Source: Aldehydirespirator sp965221215 (GTDB lineage: Bacteria > Actinomycetota > Acidimicrobiia > Acidimicrobiales > Aldehydirespiratoraceae). Taken from it: a stretch of DNA of 64,000 nt. Below the pieces are notes generated by a model. The model saw only the letters and a list, made by a program, of their open reading frames with translations, searched no databases and had not been told where the DNA came from. The stretch's first letter is position 1, and each line of letters opens with the position of its first letter. Shown here piece by piece: positions 24,893 through 33,234 of this stretch. The stretch covers positions 2,728,001-2,792,000 of the forward strand of contig OZ244872.1 in the NCBI GenBank assembly GCA_965221215.1, read 5' to 3'. The position numbers and the translations under genes are program-made.

Positions 24893-25939
24893 ATGGCGAA
24901 AGGAGCGGCGTTGGCCCTGGAAGGCGGCACCAAGGTTGGGCTGTTTCTCACCAACCAGCATCCTGTCGGCACCGATCTGGTGGCCGCCACCGCCGACCAA
25001 CTCCGCATGGTGGCGGCGGTGCGCGACCGCGGCTGGGACTCGATCTGGGCCGGGCAGCACTACCTGCCCGACGGGATGGCCATGCCGCAGTGCGTGCCGT
25101 TTGTGAGCCGCCTCACTGCCGAGTGCGGCTCGATGGAAGTTGGGATCGGAATACTGCTGCTGGCGCTCCACAACCCGCTGGACGTGGCCGAGACGTGGGC
25201 TTCCATCGACGTGCTGTGCGGGGGCCGGCTGACGTTCGGGGTGGGACTCGGATACCGGGAGGTGGAATACCGCGGCTTCGGCCTCGACCCCAAGTCCAAG
25301 GTGAGACGATTCGAGGCCAACCTCGAGCTGGTCAAGCGCCTGTGGACGCAAGAGCGTGTGGACTCGGACCTTCCGTGGTGCCGGCTGGAGTCGGCGACAC
25401 TCAACGTCAGGCCCGTGCAGCAGCCCCGACCGCCGATCTGGATCGCAGCCAACGCCCATCCGGCGGTGGAGCGGGCGGCCCGCATGGGCGACGCCTGGAT
25501 GATCAACCCCCACGCCACCACCGAGACCATCGCCGAGCAGGCCGCGCTGTTCCGGGCCGCCCGCTCCAGCGAGGGCCTGCCCCCGGCTGCGACCACGCCG
25601 GCGATGCGCGAGATCTACTGCGCCCCCACCCGCGACCTGGCCATGCAGCGGGCCGCGCCCTACCTGCTCAAGAAGTACCGGCACTACGCCGACTGGGGCC
25701 AGCACAGGGCCCTGCCCGGCCAGGACAACTTCCGGGCTGCCTTCGACGAGCTGGCTGCGGGCCGGTTCATCGTCGGCACGCCCGACGACTGCCTCGAGAA
25801 GCTGCTGCCGTGGCGCGACCAGATCGGCGTAGACCACTTCATCTTCCGCACCGACTGGGTGGGCATGCCCGCCGAGGCCGCCCTGCAATCGATCGACCTG
25901 CTCGACCGCGAGGTGGTGCCGGTGCTGCGAGCGGCCTGA
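24893..25939 (+). CDS. LLM-class F420/FMN-dependent oxidoreductase
   Basis: The protein of about 348 residues has the LLM features GWDSIWAGQHYLPDG, LCGGRLTFGVGLGYREVEY, QQPRPPIWIAANAHPAVERA and GTPDDCLEKLLPWRDQIGVDHF. It starts at ATG 24893, with a GTG alternative at 24860. AAGTGTCTGAC (24858-24868), matching the motif seen in three other promoters, lies 24 nt upstream. It forms an operon with RidA and a second LLM enzyme. This pairing resembles pathways that oxidise nitrogen-containing rings and then clear imines, though the substrate is unknown. Confidence 0.85.
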   Translation: MAKGAALALEGGTKVGLFLTNQHPVGTDLVAATADQLRMVAAVRDRGWDSIWAGQHYLPDGMAMPQCVPFVSRLTAECGSMEVGIGILLLALHNPLDVAETWASIDVLCGGRLTFGVGLGYREVEYRGFGLDPKSKVRRFEANLELVKRLWTQERVDSDLPWCRLESATLNVRPVQQPRPPIWIAANAHPAVERAARMGDAWMINPHATTETIAEQAALFRAARSSEGLPPAATTPAMREIYCAPTRDLAMQRAAPYLLKKYRHYADWGQHRALPGQDNFRAAFDELAAGRFIVGTPDDCLEKLLPWRDQIGVDHFIFRTDWVGMPAEAALQSIDLLDREVVPVLRAA

Positions 25940-25991
25940 GCCGAGCCCGACGATCCCGAAACCCACAACCCTGCAAAGGAGACCATCCGAC

Positions 25992-26444
25992 ATGGCGGAC
26001 AAGACGATCATCAACCCCAACATCGGCTCCGGCTGGAGCGCGCTCGAGACCTCAGAAGTGGGCGAGCTGGTCCACTCCGGAGGGGTGGTGGTGGAGGCCG
26101 GCGACCTGACCTTCGTGTACCTGTCGGGCCGCACCGCCACCGACGGCGACAGCGACGTGGTGGTCGGCGTGGGCGACATCGCCGAGCAGACCCGCCAGGT
26201 GATCCGCAACCTGCTGTCGGCGTTGGAACCCCTCGGCGGCACCATCGACGACATCGTCCGGGTGCGGGTCTACATGACTCCCCCCTTCACCAAGGAGAAG
26301 TTCGGTGCCATCCACGACGCCAGAGCGGAGTTCTTCAACAAGGACCACTATCCGGCCAGCACGCTGGTGGTGGTACACGGGCTGGCCCGGCCCGACGCCA
26401 TGATCGAGATAGACGCCGACGCGGTGATCTCCAAGAAGCGGTGA
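25992..26444 (+). CDS. RidA family protein
   Basis: The ATG follows AAAGGAGACC. The 150-residue product has FVYLSGRTATDGDSD, IAEQTRQVIRNLLSALEPLG, TIDDIVRVRVYM, YPASTLVVVHGLARPDAMIE and IDADAV, the RidA/YjgF pattern. It is probably a reactive imine/enamine hydrolase serving the two flanking LLM oxidoreductases. It is somewhat longer at the N-terminus than canonical RidA. Confidence 0.85.
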   Translation: MADKTIINPNIGSGWSALETSEVGELVHSGGVVVEAGDLTFVYLSGRTATDGDSDVVVGVGDIAEQTRQVIRNLLSALEPLGGTIDDIVRVRVYMTPPFTKEKFGAIHDARAEFFNKDHYPASTLVVVHGLARPDAMIEIDADAVISKKR

Positions 26445-26477
26445 CGTTCGAGAGGTAGCGGCAGCAGCCCCGCGACC

Positions 26478-27512
26478 GTGAAGATCGCTCTCAACGTCCT
26501 CCAGCAGGGGCCTCTCTCGGACGGCCCCGAGTGGTGGGGGCTGGCCGACCGCGCCGGGGTGGACGTGATCGGCCTGCCGGACTCGCCCGCCCTGGTGCAG
26601 GAGTTGTACGTGGTGGCCGCGCTGTGCGCCGAGCACACGTCGAGGACCCGGATCATGACCTCGGTCACCAACCCGCGGTCGCGCGATCCGTCGGTGACCG
26701 CCTCCGGTCTGCTGACGCTCGCCGAGGTCGCACCCGGCCGGATCGCCTGCGGGATCGGCACCGGCGACAGCGCCCTGTGGGGTGTCGGTCTGCGCCCGGC
26801 CACCGTGGCCCACCTCCGGGAGTACATCGTGGCGGTCAAGGCGCTGCTTCGGGGCGAGGAGGCCCACTACCAGGGCCGGAATTTCCGCATGCAGTGGTCG
26901 GCCCTGCCCGACGGCGCCGACATCGCGGTGGTGGTCCCCGTCTCGGGTCCCAAGGTGCTGCGCATGGCCTGTGAAGTCGCCGACGGGATGCTGCTGTCGA
27001 TGGGATTCGGCCCCCACAACGTGGACTATGTGCGCAGCCTGGTCGCAGACGGCTGCGAGGCCGCCGGCCGTCACCCCGACGAGCTAGAGCTGTGGTGGAA
27101 CTCCGAGATCGTGTTCGGCGACAGCCCCGAAGAGGCGCTCAGCCGGGGGATGGGGGTGGGCACCGAGTGGCTGACCATGGGGTCGCTCGAAGGCAAGCAG
27201 ATCCCCGACCACCTCAAGCAGGCGCTGCTGCAGTTCAACGCCGACACCCACGACATCGCCACCGACTATCAGGACGAGGGACGCCAGCAGGCCCACATCG
27301 ACAGGGCCCGCGAGCTCGGGCTCTACGACTGGCTGATAGCGCGGGCCCCCGGCCTGTGGGGACGCCCAGACGACGTCGCCCGGCGCCTGCGTGAGCTGGG
27401 GGCTCAGGGCATGGACCGCTGGATGTTCTATGTGGGGCGCAGCGAGAGCGACCGCATGAACCAACTCCGGCTGATCTGCGACGGCGTGCTGCCGCGGCTC
27501 GACCTCGACTAA
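26478..27512 (+). CDS. LLM-class flavin-dependent oxidoreductase
   Basis: The 344-residue protein from GTG 26478 shows MKIALNVLQQGPLSDGPEWW, TSVTNPRSRDPSVTASGLLT, APGRIACGIGTGDSALWGVG and a C-terminal FYVGRSESDRMNQLRLICDG. It resembles F420-dependent methylene-tetrahydromethanopterin reductase-like enzymes of the LLM superfamily. It closes the LLM-RidA-LLM operon and overlaps the convergent Rieske gene by 4 nt at their stops. Confidence 0.85.
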   Translation: MKIALNVLQQGPLSDGPEWWGLADRAGVDVIGLPDSPALVQELYVVAALCAEHTSRTRIMTSVTNPRSRDPSVTASGLLTLAEVAPGRIACGIGTGDSALWGVGLRPATVAHLREYIVAVKALLRGEEAHYQGRNFRMQWSALPDGADIAVVVPVSGPKVLRMACEVADGMLLSMGFGPHNVDYVRSLVADGCEAAGRHPDELELWWNSEIVFGDSPEEALSRGMGVGTEWLTMGSLEGKQIPDHLKQALLQFNADTHDIATDYQDEGRQQAHIDRARELGLYDWLIARAPGLWGRPDDVARRLRELGAQGMDRWMFYVGRSESDRMNQLRLICDGVLPRLDLD

Positions 27513-28573
27513 CCCCCCGCCCCGGCCCGCTCGGCCAAGACTGGTTCCACCATCTCCAGCAGCCGCCGCTGGAACACGGTGACGCGCAGCTCCGACGCAT
27601 GCAGCGGACCGGGCGAATAGCGGCGGGACTGCACGCCGATCTGCATCTTCTCGCAGACGTCGAAGTCTTCCCGCTGCACCCGCGACAGCAGCTCCGTGCC
27701 GGCCCGCACGTCGGCATCGGCGTCGTGGGACAGGCTCAACACCCGGGCGCGGGTGCTGGCCGGACCGGTGGGGGTCCACCACATGACGGTCGCTCCGCCG
27801 GTCGGGAAGCCGATCACATGAAGGTTGGGGAACACGAAGCATCCCAGCGAGCCCCTCGCCGCGGCGCCGGTCAACGATGGCCGAGGCTCCGTCGGCAGGG
27901 CCGAATCCTTCCATGGGACCGAGGCCACCGCCGTGGTGTGGCCCGCCTGCTCGTGGAGCCCCTCGAGTTCCACCAGATCGGCGATCGACTCGCCGTGGAC
28001 CATCCCGAGGTGGTAGTCGCAGATGGCGTTGTCCATCACCAGCTTCCAGTTGGCCGCAATAGGGTCGTCGAGGAACGCTCCCAGGCTCATGCCCGCGATG
28101 TCGTGGCCGGCCAGCAGCTCGGGCACCCCCTCCAGATGGTCGCGCAGCGGCGGAGCGTCGCCAATCGCGTTCACGAAGATGAGTCCCTCCCACACGTCGA
28201 GGCGCAACTCGTGCAGTCTGAAATCGGCCGGGTCGATTGCGCTGACGAAGCCCCGCTGCCGCGGGATGGCCAGCAGCCGCCCGTCAAGCCCGAACGTCCA
28301 GCCGTGATAGGGGCACACCAGGCGCCGGTCGCAGCTGCCCCGGCCGGTGACCAGCAGGCTCGCCCGGTGGGGACAGACGTTTGAGAAGGCCCGCAGGGCG
28401 CCGTCGGGGTTGCGAACCACCAGCACCGGTTCGGTGCCGATGGTCTCGGCCAGGTAGTCGCCCGGCTCCGGCACCCATCGCTCGTGGCCGACGAACACCC
28501 AGCTCGACGGAAACACCCACTCCAGTTCGGCCCGGTAGAACGACTCGGATCGGTAGGCCTCGGGCACCATCAT
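27509..28573 (-). CDS. Rieske non-heme iron oxygenase, alpha-subunit type (2)
   Basis: From ATG 28573 the product is 354 residues: MMVPEAYRSESFYRAELEWV, Rieske motif CPHRAS...CPYHGWTF, and iron site DNAICDYHLGMVHGES. It is a paralogue of the enzyme at 18308, sharing SSWVFVG, GDYxxETIGTEPVxVVR and CEKxQxGxxSRxYxPGP. An upstream ATG at 28648 would add 25 residues but leaves almost no room for promoters against the divergent PhyH gene. It may hydroxylate or demethylate a quaternary-amine-like or ring substrate; the reductase is not in view. Confidence 0.88.
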   Translation of the reverse strand: MMVPEAYRSESFYRAELEWVFPSSWVFVGHERWVPEPGDYLAETIGTEPVLVVRNPDGALRAFSNVCPHRASLLVTGRGSCDRRLVCPYHGWTFGLDGRLLAIPRQRGFVSAIDPADFRLHELRLDVWEGLIFVNAIGDAPPLRDHLEGVPELLAGHDIAGMSLGAFLDDPIAANWKLVMDNAICDYHLGMVHGESIADLVELEGLHEQAGHTTAVASVPWKDSALPTEPRPSLTGAAARGSLGCFVFPNLHVIGFPTGGATVMWWTPTGPASTRARVLSLSHDADADVRAGTELLSRVQREDFDVCEKMQIGVQSRRYSPGPLHASELRVTVFQRRLLEMVEPVLAERAGAGG

Positions 28574-28652
28574 GCCGTTGGCAGCAACCCCCAACACGGC
28601 CGCAGAGTAGGAGACCGAGCGAAGAGGCGGCAAACCGCTGCGTAGCATTGGG

Positions 28653-29492
28653 GTGATGCTGGGGGCCGAACATGAGGCGGTGTTCCACGCCGACGGGTTC
28701 GTTGCGGTCGATTCGCTCATCGATGCCGGCCTGGTCGATCCCCTCCGGGAGCGCTTCGAGCGGCTGTTCGGGGGCGACTTCGAGACCGGCACCGCCCCCG
28801 ACGAGGTCAACTGGCTCGAGGGCAGCAGCGATCCGACCCTGACCCGGCAGATCTGCAACGGCTGGAAGGCCGACCGGCTGGTGGCCTCGGTGGTGCTCGA
28901 CGCCGGCCTGGGCGAGACGGTGGCCCGGCTGGCCGACTGGCCCGGTGCCCGCCTCGTGCAGGACAACGTGATCTGGAAGCCGCCGGGGGCCCGCTCGCTG
29001 GGCTTTCACCGCGACAACGCCTACCTGGCCTGGTACACGCCCACCGAGATGTTCTCCTGCTGGATCGCCCTCGACGACACCACCGCGGCCGGAGGCACCA
29101 TGGAACTGGCCCGCGGCTCGCACCGCTGGCCCACCGGCGCCGACGCCACCGGCGTGTTCCATGCCCCCGAGGACTATCGGGCCACCGTTCAGGCGGCGGC
29201 CGAGGCTGCAGGCGTCGGGCTCGACATCGCCGCGGTGGAGGTGGCCGCGGGCGGCGGGTCGTTCCACCACGGCTGGACATGGCACGGCTCGGGTCCCAAC
29301 CGCTCGGGCCGGCACCGCCGGTCCCTGGTGCTGCATTGCGCCAGCAGCGAGGCCCGCTTCAACCGGGCCGGCTTCGCCGAGGGCAACGGTCCCGTTTACT
29401 CGCGCTACGCCCGGCTCACCGACGACGAGATGGACGAGAACCACTTCCCGATCCTGTGGCGGTCCGACGGCTACCGCACCCCCGGCATCTGA
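28653..29492 (+). CDS. phytanoyl-CoA dioxygenase (PhyH) family protein
   Basis: The 279-residue protein contains FHADGFVAVDSLIDAGLVDP, the iron-binding HxD in SLGFHRDNAYLAWY, WIALDDTTAAGGTMELARGS and the distal His in FHHGWTWHGSGPN followed by RHRRSLVLHC, where an Arg binds 2-oxoglutarate. PhyH enzymes hydroxylate using Fe(II), O2 and 2-oxoglutarate. TAGCAT ends 4 nt before the GTG at 28653, a probable leaderless start. It is divergent from Rieske (2). Its 3' end (TGACCGGCC...CTGATCGCCGG) is duplicated at a 70-bp offset. Confidence 0.87.
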   Translation: MMLGAEHEAVFHADGFVAVDSLIDAGLVDPLRERFERLFGGDFETGTAPDEVNWLEGSSDPTLTRQICNGWKADRLVASVVLDAGLGETVARLADWPGARLVQDNVIWKPPGARSLGFHRDNAYLAWYTPTEMFSCWIALDDTTAAGGTMELARGSHRWPTGADATGVFHAPEDYRATVQAAAEAAGVGLDIAAVEVAAGGGSFHHGWTWHGSGPNRSGRHRRSLVLHCASSEARFNRAGFAEGNGPVYSRYARLTDDEMDENHFPILWRSDGYRTPGI

Positions 29493-29633
29493 CCGGCCCG
29501 GTCCCTGATCGCCGGTCCTGTCGTGCGCCCTGCAGCCCGTCGAACGGATCGCCGCCGCCTGACTGGCGCCGCCGCTGATCGCCGGTGCGCCGCTTAGGTT
29601 CTGTCGGCGCGGAGGTGGCTAGCATCGCCACCC

Positions 29634-30281
29634 GTGTCCGTTGCGTCTGCGATCCATGCTGCTGCCGCGGTTCTGCTGGTGGTGGCGGGCGCCGCCAAGC
29701 TGTCTAGGCCTGCGGATCTTCTCGGCTTTCGGACTGCGGCCCCGCTGGTCCGGCTGGCCGGAGCATCCGAGGCCGCCATCGGTGTGGCCGCGCTGGCACT
29801 GGGCGGACTGTTCGCGTGGGCGGTGGGGCTGCTCTACGCCTCGTTCGCGGTGATCGTTCTGCGGGCGACCCGGTCGGGAGCGCGTTCGTGCGGCTGCTTC
29901 GGCCGGCTCGACGCGCCGCCCTCGTGGGTCCATGTCGTCGGCAACCTCTCGCTGGCCGCGGCTTGCTTGGCGGCTGCGGCCACCGGCGCCACCGCCGAAG
30001 CACCCGTGGCGGCGTTGGCTGCCGCCTTCGCTGAACAACCGGCGACCGCGGCCGCTCTGGTTGTCGAGATCGCGGTGCTCGCCGGACTGGCACTGGCGGC
30101 GCTCACCGCGCTTCCCGAGGCGCTCGATGCCCGCCGGCCGCAGCGCGACAACCCGAATCTGTTCCGCGCCCTAGAGACCGAGCGAGCAGGTGAGCGGGCC
30201 CGGGTGATCAACAATTTGAGGCCGCTGTCGTCTGGTCGGGCTGAGGAGGCGTCGGCCGCAGGCCTGGGAGGACGACGCTGA
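29634..30281 (+). CDS. MauE/DoxX-type redox membrane protein
   Basis: The 215-residue protein has four predicted membrane segments: AIHAAAAVLLVVAGAAKL, GVAALALGGLFAWAVGLLYA, NLSLAAACLAAAATGA and a late VVEIAVLAGLALAALTALP. The Cys motif ARSCGCFGRLD is typical of MauE, a membrane thiol-redox helper for exported Cys-rich proteins. TAGCAT (29620-29625) ends 8 nt before the GTG, so it is probably leaderless. It heads the mau-like operon. The C-terminal tail region around 30178 resembles the dispersed repeat terminus (CCGAGCGAGCAGGTGAGCGG), perhaps a coding-frame capture. Confidence 0.75.
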   Translation: MSVASAIHAAAAVLLVVAGAAKLSRPADLLGFRTAAPLVRLAGASEAAIGVAALALGGLFAWAVGLLYASFAVIVLRATRSGARSCGCFGRLDAPPSWVHVVGNLSLAAACLAAAATGATAEAPVAALAAAFAEQPATAAALVVEIAVLAGLALAALTALPEALDARRPQRDNPNLFRALETERAGERARVINNLRPLSSGRAEEASAAGLGGRR

Positions 30282-30292
30282 GCCGCACACTG

Positions 30293-31504
30293 GTGCAGCG
30301 GGTCTCCCGGGTGGTGGACCGGCGGTCCGGGCGGCGGGGCTTCCTGCGCTCGTCGGCCATGGCCGCCACCGCGATGGCCGTGGCCCCCGTCGCCTACGCG
30401 GTGCGTCCCACCACGGCCGAGGCGGCCATCGTTCTGTGCAAGGGCCACCGGTGCAGTCCCGATGCCCTGTGCTGCGACGGCTACAGCGAGTTCTGCTGCA
30501 AGCTCACCGGCGAGAACCTGTGCCCGCCGCACACCATCGTGGCCGGCTGGTGGAAGGTCGACGGCTCAGACTTCTGCGGCCTCGACGGCCCGAGTCCCCG
30601 CTACTACCTCGACTGCAACTACACCTGCGACGACCGCGCCGGATGCCAGTGCCGATCGAGCGGGTTCTGCGACCGGGACTGCACGCCCGCCAAGTGCCAG
30701 TGCAGCGGCGGCTGCGACACCCGCAAATCCGAGTGCACCCGGTTCCGCTACGGGCAGTGCAACCAGGACACCTGCGTCGGACAGCTCATGTGCCGCATCG
30801 TCACCTGCGTGCCGCCCTGGACCTGGGACCCGGCCTGCGCCAGCAGTCCGGTGTTGAGCGACCCCGGCACCCGCTGGCACGACCGGCCCTGCCTGCACGA
30901 CGGCTTCAACGACATCCCGCCCAAGGCCCACTACGCGCCGGCGGTGGCGTGGATGGCCGACGAGGGCATCACCAGCGGCATCAAGGACGACCTGTTCGGC
31001 CCCGACCTGCCCGTGACCCGGGCCCAGTTCGCCACCTTCCTGTGGCGCTACGAGGGCCGTCCCACCGCCGAGCCGGCCACCGAGGACCCTCCCCGGACCG
31101 GCAACCGGTTCAACGACGTAGGAGCCGACGCCTATTACGCACCGGCGGTGGCATGGATGGTCGAGCGGGAGATCACCTCGGGCCGGGCGCCGGGCCGTTT
31201 CGACCCCGATAGCGGGGTGTCGCGGGCCCAGTCCGTCGTGTTCCTGCACCGCCTGGCGGGAGAGCCGCAGGGCAGCGCCGGAATCACCTTCTCCGATGTG
31301 GGCCCCGACGCCTGGTACCGCCACGCCCTGGCATGGGCCCTCGAGCACAACATCTCCTGGTGGGATGTGCATTCAACCTTCGAGCCGGACCAGCCCGCCA
31401 CCCGGGCCGAGATCGCGGCCCTGCTGTACGGCTACCACCAGCGGCCGCCCGAGCCCGTCGAAGAGCCAGTCGACGAGGGCGCGGCGACGGTGGCGGCCCC
31501 ATGA
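30293..31504 (+). CDS. Tat-exported Cys-rich (MauA-like) protein with three SLH domains
   Basis: The 403-residue protein starts with a twin-arginine signal (RRGFLRSSAMAATAMAVAPV). Residues about 45-195 form a domain with more than 20 Cys: LCCDGYSEFCCKL, AGWWKVDGSDFCG, RYYLDCNYTCDD, RFRYGQCNQDTC and PPWTWDPAC. This is the pattern annotated in actinobacteria as methylamine dehydrogenase light-chain-like. Three SLH repeats follow (AHYAPAVAWMADEGITSG and so on), which anchor to cell-wall polymers. TTQ cofactor formation is only a possibility. The neighbours MauE, MauD-like and CcdA-like supply disulfide handling. The stop overlaps the next ATG (ATGA). Confidence 0.75.
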   Translation: MQRVSRVVDRRSGRRGFLRSSAMAATAMAVAPVAYAVRPTTAEAAIVLCKGHRCSPDALCCDGYSEFCCKLTGENLCPPHTIVAGWWKVDGSDFCGLDGPSPRYYLDCNYTCDDRAGCQCRSSGFCDRDCTPAKCQCSGGCDTRKSECTRFRYGQCNQDTCVGQLMCRIVTCVPPWTWDPACASSPVLSDPGTRWHDRPCLHDGFNDIPPKAHYAPAVAWMADEGITSGIKDDLFGPDLPVTRAQFATFLWRYEGRPTAEPATEDPPRTGNRFNDVGADAYYAPAVAWMVEREITSGRAPGRFDPDSGVSRAQSVVFLHRLAGEPQGSAGITFSDVGPDAWYRHALAWALEHNISWWDVHSTFEPDQPATRAEIAALLYGYHQRPPEPVEEPVDEGAATVAAP

Positions 31505-31626
31505 CTGAGGCGGCGTCGGTGTTGCGGTTGTGGACCCATGGCTCAGCCGGTGTCGTGACGGTCGCGGCCCATCGCTTCGATGGCGTTGTGAAGCCCAGTG
31601 GTCCCATGATGAGGATGGCGTTGTGA
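31501..31626 (+). other. 41-codon leader ORF bridging to the MauD-like gene
   Basis: ATG 31501 overlaps the preceding stop (ATGA). The ORF runs MTEAASVLRLWTHGSAGVV and then TVAAHRFDGVVKPSGPMMRM. Its stop at 31624-31626 overlaps the GTG 31623 of the next gene. GTGACGGTC within it (31555) repeats the next gene's start 68 nt early. It may act as a translational coupler. Confidence 0.4.
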
Positions 31627-32381
31627 CGGTCGTTGTCGTGCTGTTGGCCATCGCGGTCGGCGTGCTGGCCCTGCTGGTGTTCGGACTGCTGAGGACGCAC
31701 GCCGAGATCTTGCGGGCCCTCGACCGCTCCGGCATCAGCCTCGACGGCGAAGCGGTCTCGGGCTCTGCCTCCGCAGCCGTGGGCGACCGGTCGGAGGCGA
31801 CGCCGTCCCGTGCTCGGGATCTCGTCGGAACGGTGCCGGCGGGCGGCCCGACCAAGATCGCCGTCACCGGCGCAGCCCACTTCACGCTGCTCGCATTCCT
31901 GTCTCCGGGGTGCCGAACCTGCCAGCGGTTCTGGGAGGCCTTCGCCGACCCCAGCCTCGAACTGCCCGGTGGCGACACCCGACTGGTGATCGTGGGCCAG
32001 GATCCGGCCCACGACTCGGAGTCGGCTTTAGCCGATCTGGTCCCGCCCGGCGTCAAGGCGGTGCTGTCGTCGGCAGCGTGGGAGGCCTACGACGTTCCGG
32101 GCTCGCCGTACTTCGCGCTGGTCGACGGCGCCGACGGCCGGGTCGTGGGCGCGGGCAGCGCGCTGCGCTGGGAGCAGCTGCGGGATCTGCTGGAGCAGGC
32201 ACTCCACGACGCGGGCCTGGCCAACCGTTCCGGGCAGTCCTCGGGCCGAAGCCGGGAGCTGCGGGCCGACGATGCGCTCCGGTCGGCGGGGATAGGCCCC
32301 GGACATCCGAGCCTCTACGGCGAGCAGCCCGAATCGAGTCGAGGGAACGGCGCCGAGATTCCGTCGCGGGGCCGTCCATGA
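31623..32381 (+). CDS. MauD-like membrane-anchored thioredoxin-fold protein
   Basis: The 252-residue product begins with one membrane segment, VVVLLAIAVGVLALLVFGLL, followed by a thioredoxin-like domain. The redox motif is CRTC in FLSPGCRTCQRFWE near residue 100, and the conserved cis-Pro region is YDVPGSPYFALVDG near residue 158. This layout matches MauD, which handles disulfides in the methylamine dehydrogenase light chain. It probably reduces or isomerises disulfides of the upstream Cys-rich SLH protein. The start overlaps the leader ORF stop (GTGA). Confidence 0.78.
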   Translation: MTVVVVLLAIAVGVLALLVFGLLRTHAEILRALDRSGISLDGEAVSGSASAAVGDRSEATPSRARDLVGTVPAGGPTKIAVTGAAHFTLLAFLSPGCRTCQRFWEAFADPSLELPGGDTRLVIVGQDPAHDSESALADLVPPGVKAVLSSAAWEAYDVPGSPYFALVDGADGRVVGAGSALRWEQLRDLLEQALHDAGLANRSGQSSGRSRELRADDALRSAGIGPGHPSLYGEQPESSRGNGAEIPSRGRP

Positions 32382-32484
32382 TGGTGCCGGAGTCGGGGCA
32401 CGGTTCGTGACTGCGGTGCTGGCCAGCGGTGTCGAAGGCGCGAGCGTGGGCGAACTCACGCTCCAGTTCGGGCGCGATTCGTGA
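32378..32484 (+). other. two overlapping mini-ORFs bridging to the CcdA-like gene
   Basis: ATG 32378 overlaps the MauD-like stop and encodes MMVPESGHGS. Its stop overlaps GTG 32407, which encodes VTAVLASGVEGASVGELTLQ and five more residues. That stop (32482-32484) overlaps GTG 32481 of the next gene. VTAVLASGV echoes the true VTEVLAIGV start, 74 nt upstream. All three junctions are 4-nt overlaps. Confidence 0.45.
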
Positions 32485-33140
32485 CCGAGGTGCTGGCCAT
32501 CGGCGTGGCGGCGGCCGTGGCCGCCGGAGTGCGGTCTACCTGGTCGCCTTGAGGCCTGTCGATGCTCACCAGCATCAGCCCGCTCGGTGAGCGGGCCAGG
32601 GGCAATCGATGGTCGCTGACCGTTCTCTGGCTGGTGGTGGGCGCGGCGGGCGGGGGCGCGGCCCTCGGCGCGGCCCTCGGCGCGCTGGGCCAAGCGGCGC
32701 TCGGAGCGGCGAGCAGCGGGGCTCGGCTCGGGCTGCTGGCCACCGGGTGCGCCGCCGCCGCGGCCTGGGACCTGTCGGGTCGGCGGCTGCCGGGGCACCG
32801 CCAGGTGAACGAGGACTGGCTGGTCGCCTACCGGTCGTGGGTATACGGGGCGGGCTTCGGCCTGCAGCTCGGCGCGGCGGTGGCGACGGTGGTCAACACC
32901 GCCCTGGTGCCGCTGTTCATGCTGGCCGCCCTCCTGGCCGGCGACGCAGCCACAGGTCTGGTGATCGGCACGGCCTTCGGCGCAACCAGGGGCGCGAGCC
33001 TCATCATGGGCCGCCGGATTCGCACCCCCGACGACCTGCGCCGCCTGCACCGCCGGATCGACCAGAGCGCCGACCGGATCCGCTGGTCCGGCGCGGCCTT
33101 GGCCGCAGCCCTGGGCACTGTCGGCCTGCTGGCGCTGTAG
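32481..33140 (+). CDS. CcdA-like membrane protein, candidate selenoprotein (in-frame UGA)
   Basis: From GTG 32481 the frame reads VTEVLAIGVAAAVAAGVRST, then WSP, TGA (32550-32552), GLSMLTSISPLGERARGNRW and on to TAG at 33138-33140: 219 residues if UGA is read through. The family, recalled from actinobacterial genomes, has STWSPCG here, like the first Cys of CcdA-type thiol transporters. Later parts (GFGLQLGAAVATVVNTALVP, GTAFGATRGASL, DDLRRLHRRIDQSADRIRW) also fit. UGA could thus encode selenocysteine. A hairpin lies 25 nt downstream of the UGA. Alternatives are a nonsense mutation, or restart at ATG 32562. About four to five membrane segments are predicted. Confidence 0.6.
32578..32596 (+). 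promoter_or_regulatory. possible bacterial SECIS hairpin
   Basis: GCCCGCTC-GGT-GAGCGGGC forms a perfect 8-bp stem with a GGU loop. The loop begins 33 nt after the UGA at 32550. Published bacterial SECIS rules ask for a small loop with a G in the first two positions at about 16-37 nt, which this meets. The codons for PLGER partly force the palindrome, so it could be coincidence. Confidence 0.4.
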
Positions 33141-33143
33141 CCG

Positions 33144-33234
33144 ATGAAGGCACGGGGATGACCTGGTGCGCGACGCGGCCGGCCAGATGCGCCGGAGCAG
33201 CGCCGTAGCCGATGACGGGACGGGGATGACGTGA
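33144..33234 (+). other. mini-ORF relay between the CcdA-like and next gene
   Basis: After the TAG at 33138, ATG 33144 encodes MKARG. Its TGA overlaps ATG 33158, encoding MTWCATRPARCAGAAP to TAG 33206. ATG 33212 encodes MTGRG. Its TGA overlaps ATG 33226 (Met-Thr), whose TGA overlaps GTG 33231. TAGCCGATGA and ACGGGGATGAC occur twice, offset 68 bp. Confidence 0.4.

Noticed and set aside
32562..33140. CcdA-like protein starting at ATG 32562
   Set aside because: It would discard the conserved RSTWSP region just upstream, in the same frame, and ATG 32562 has no ribosome binding site.
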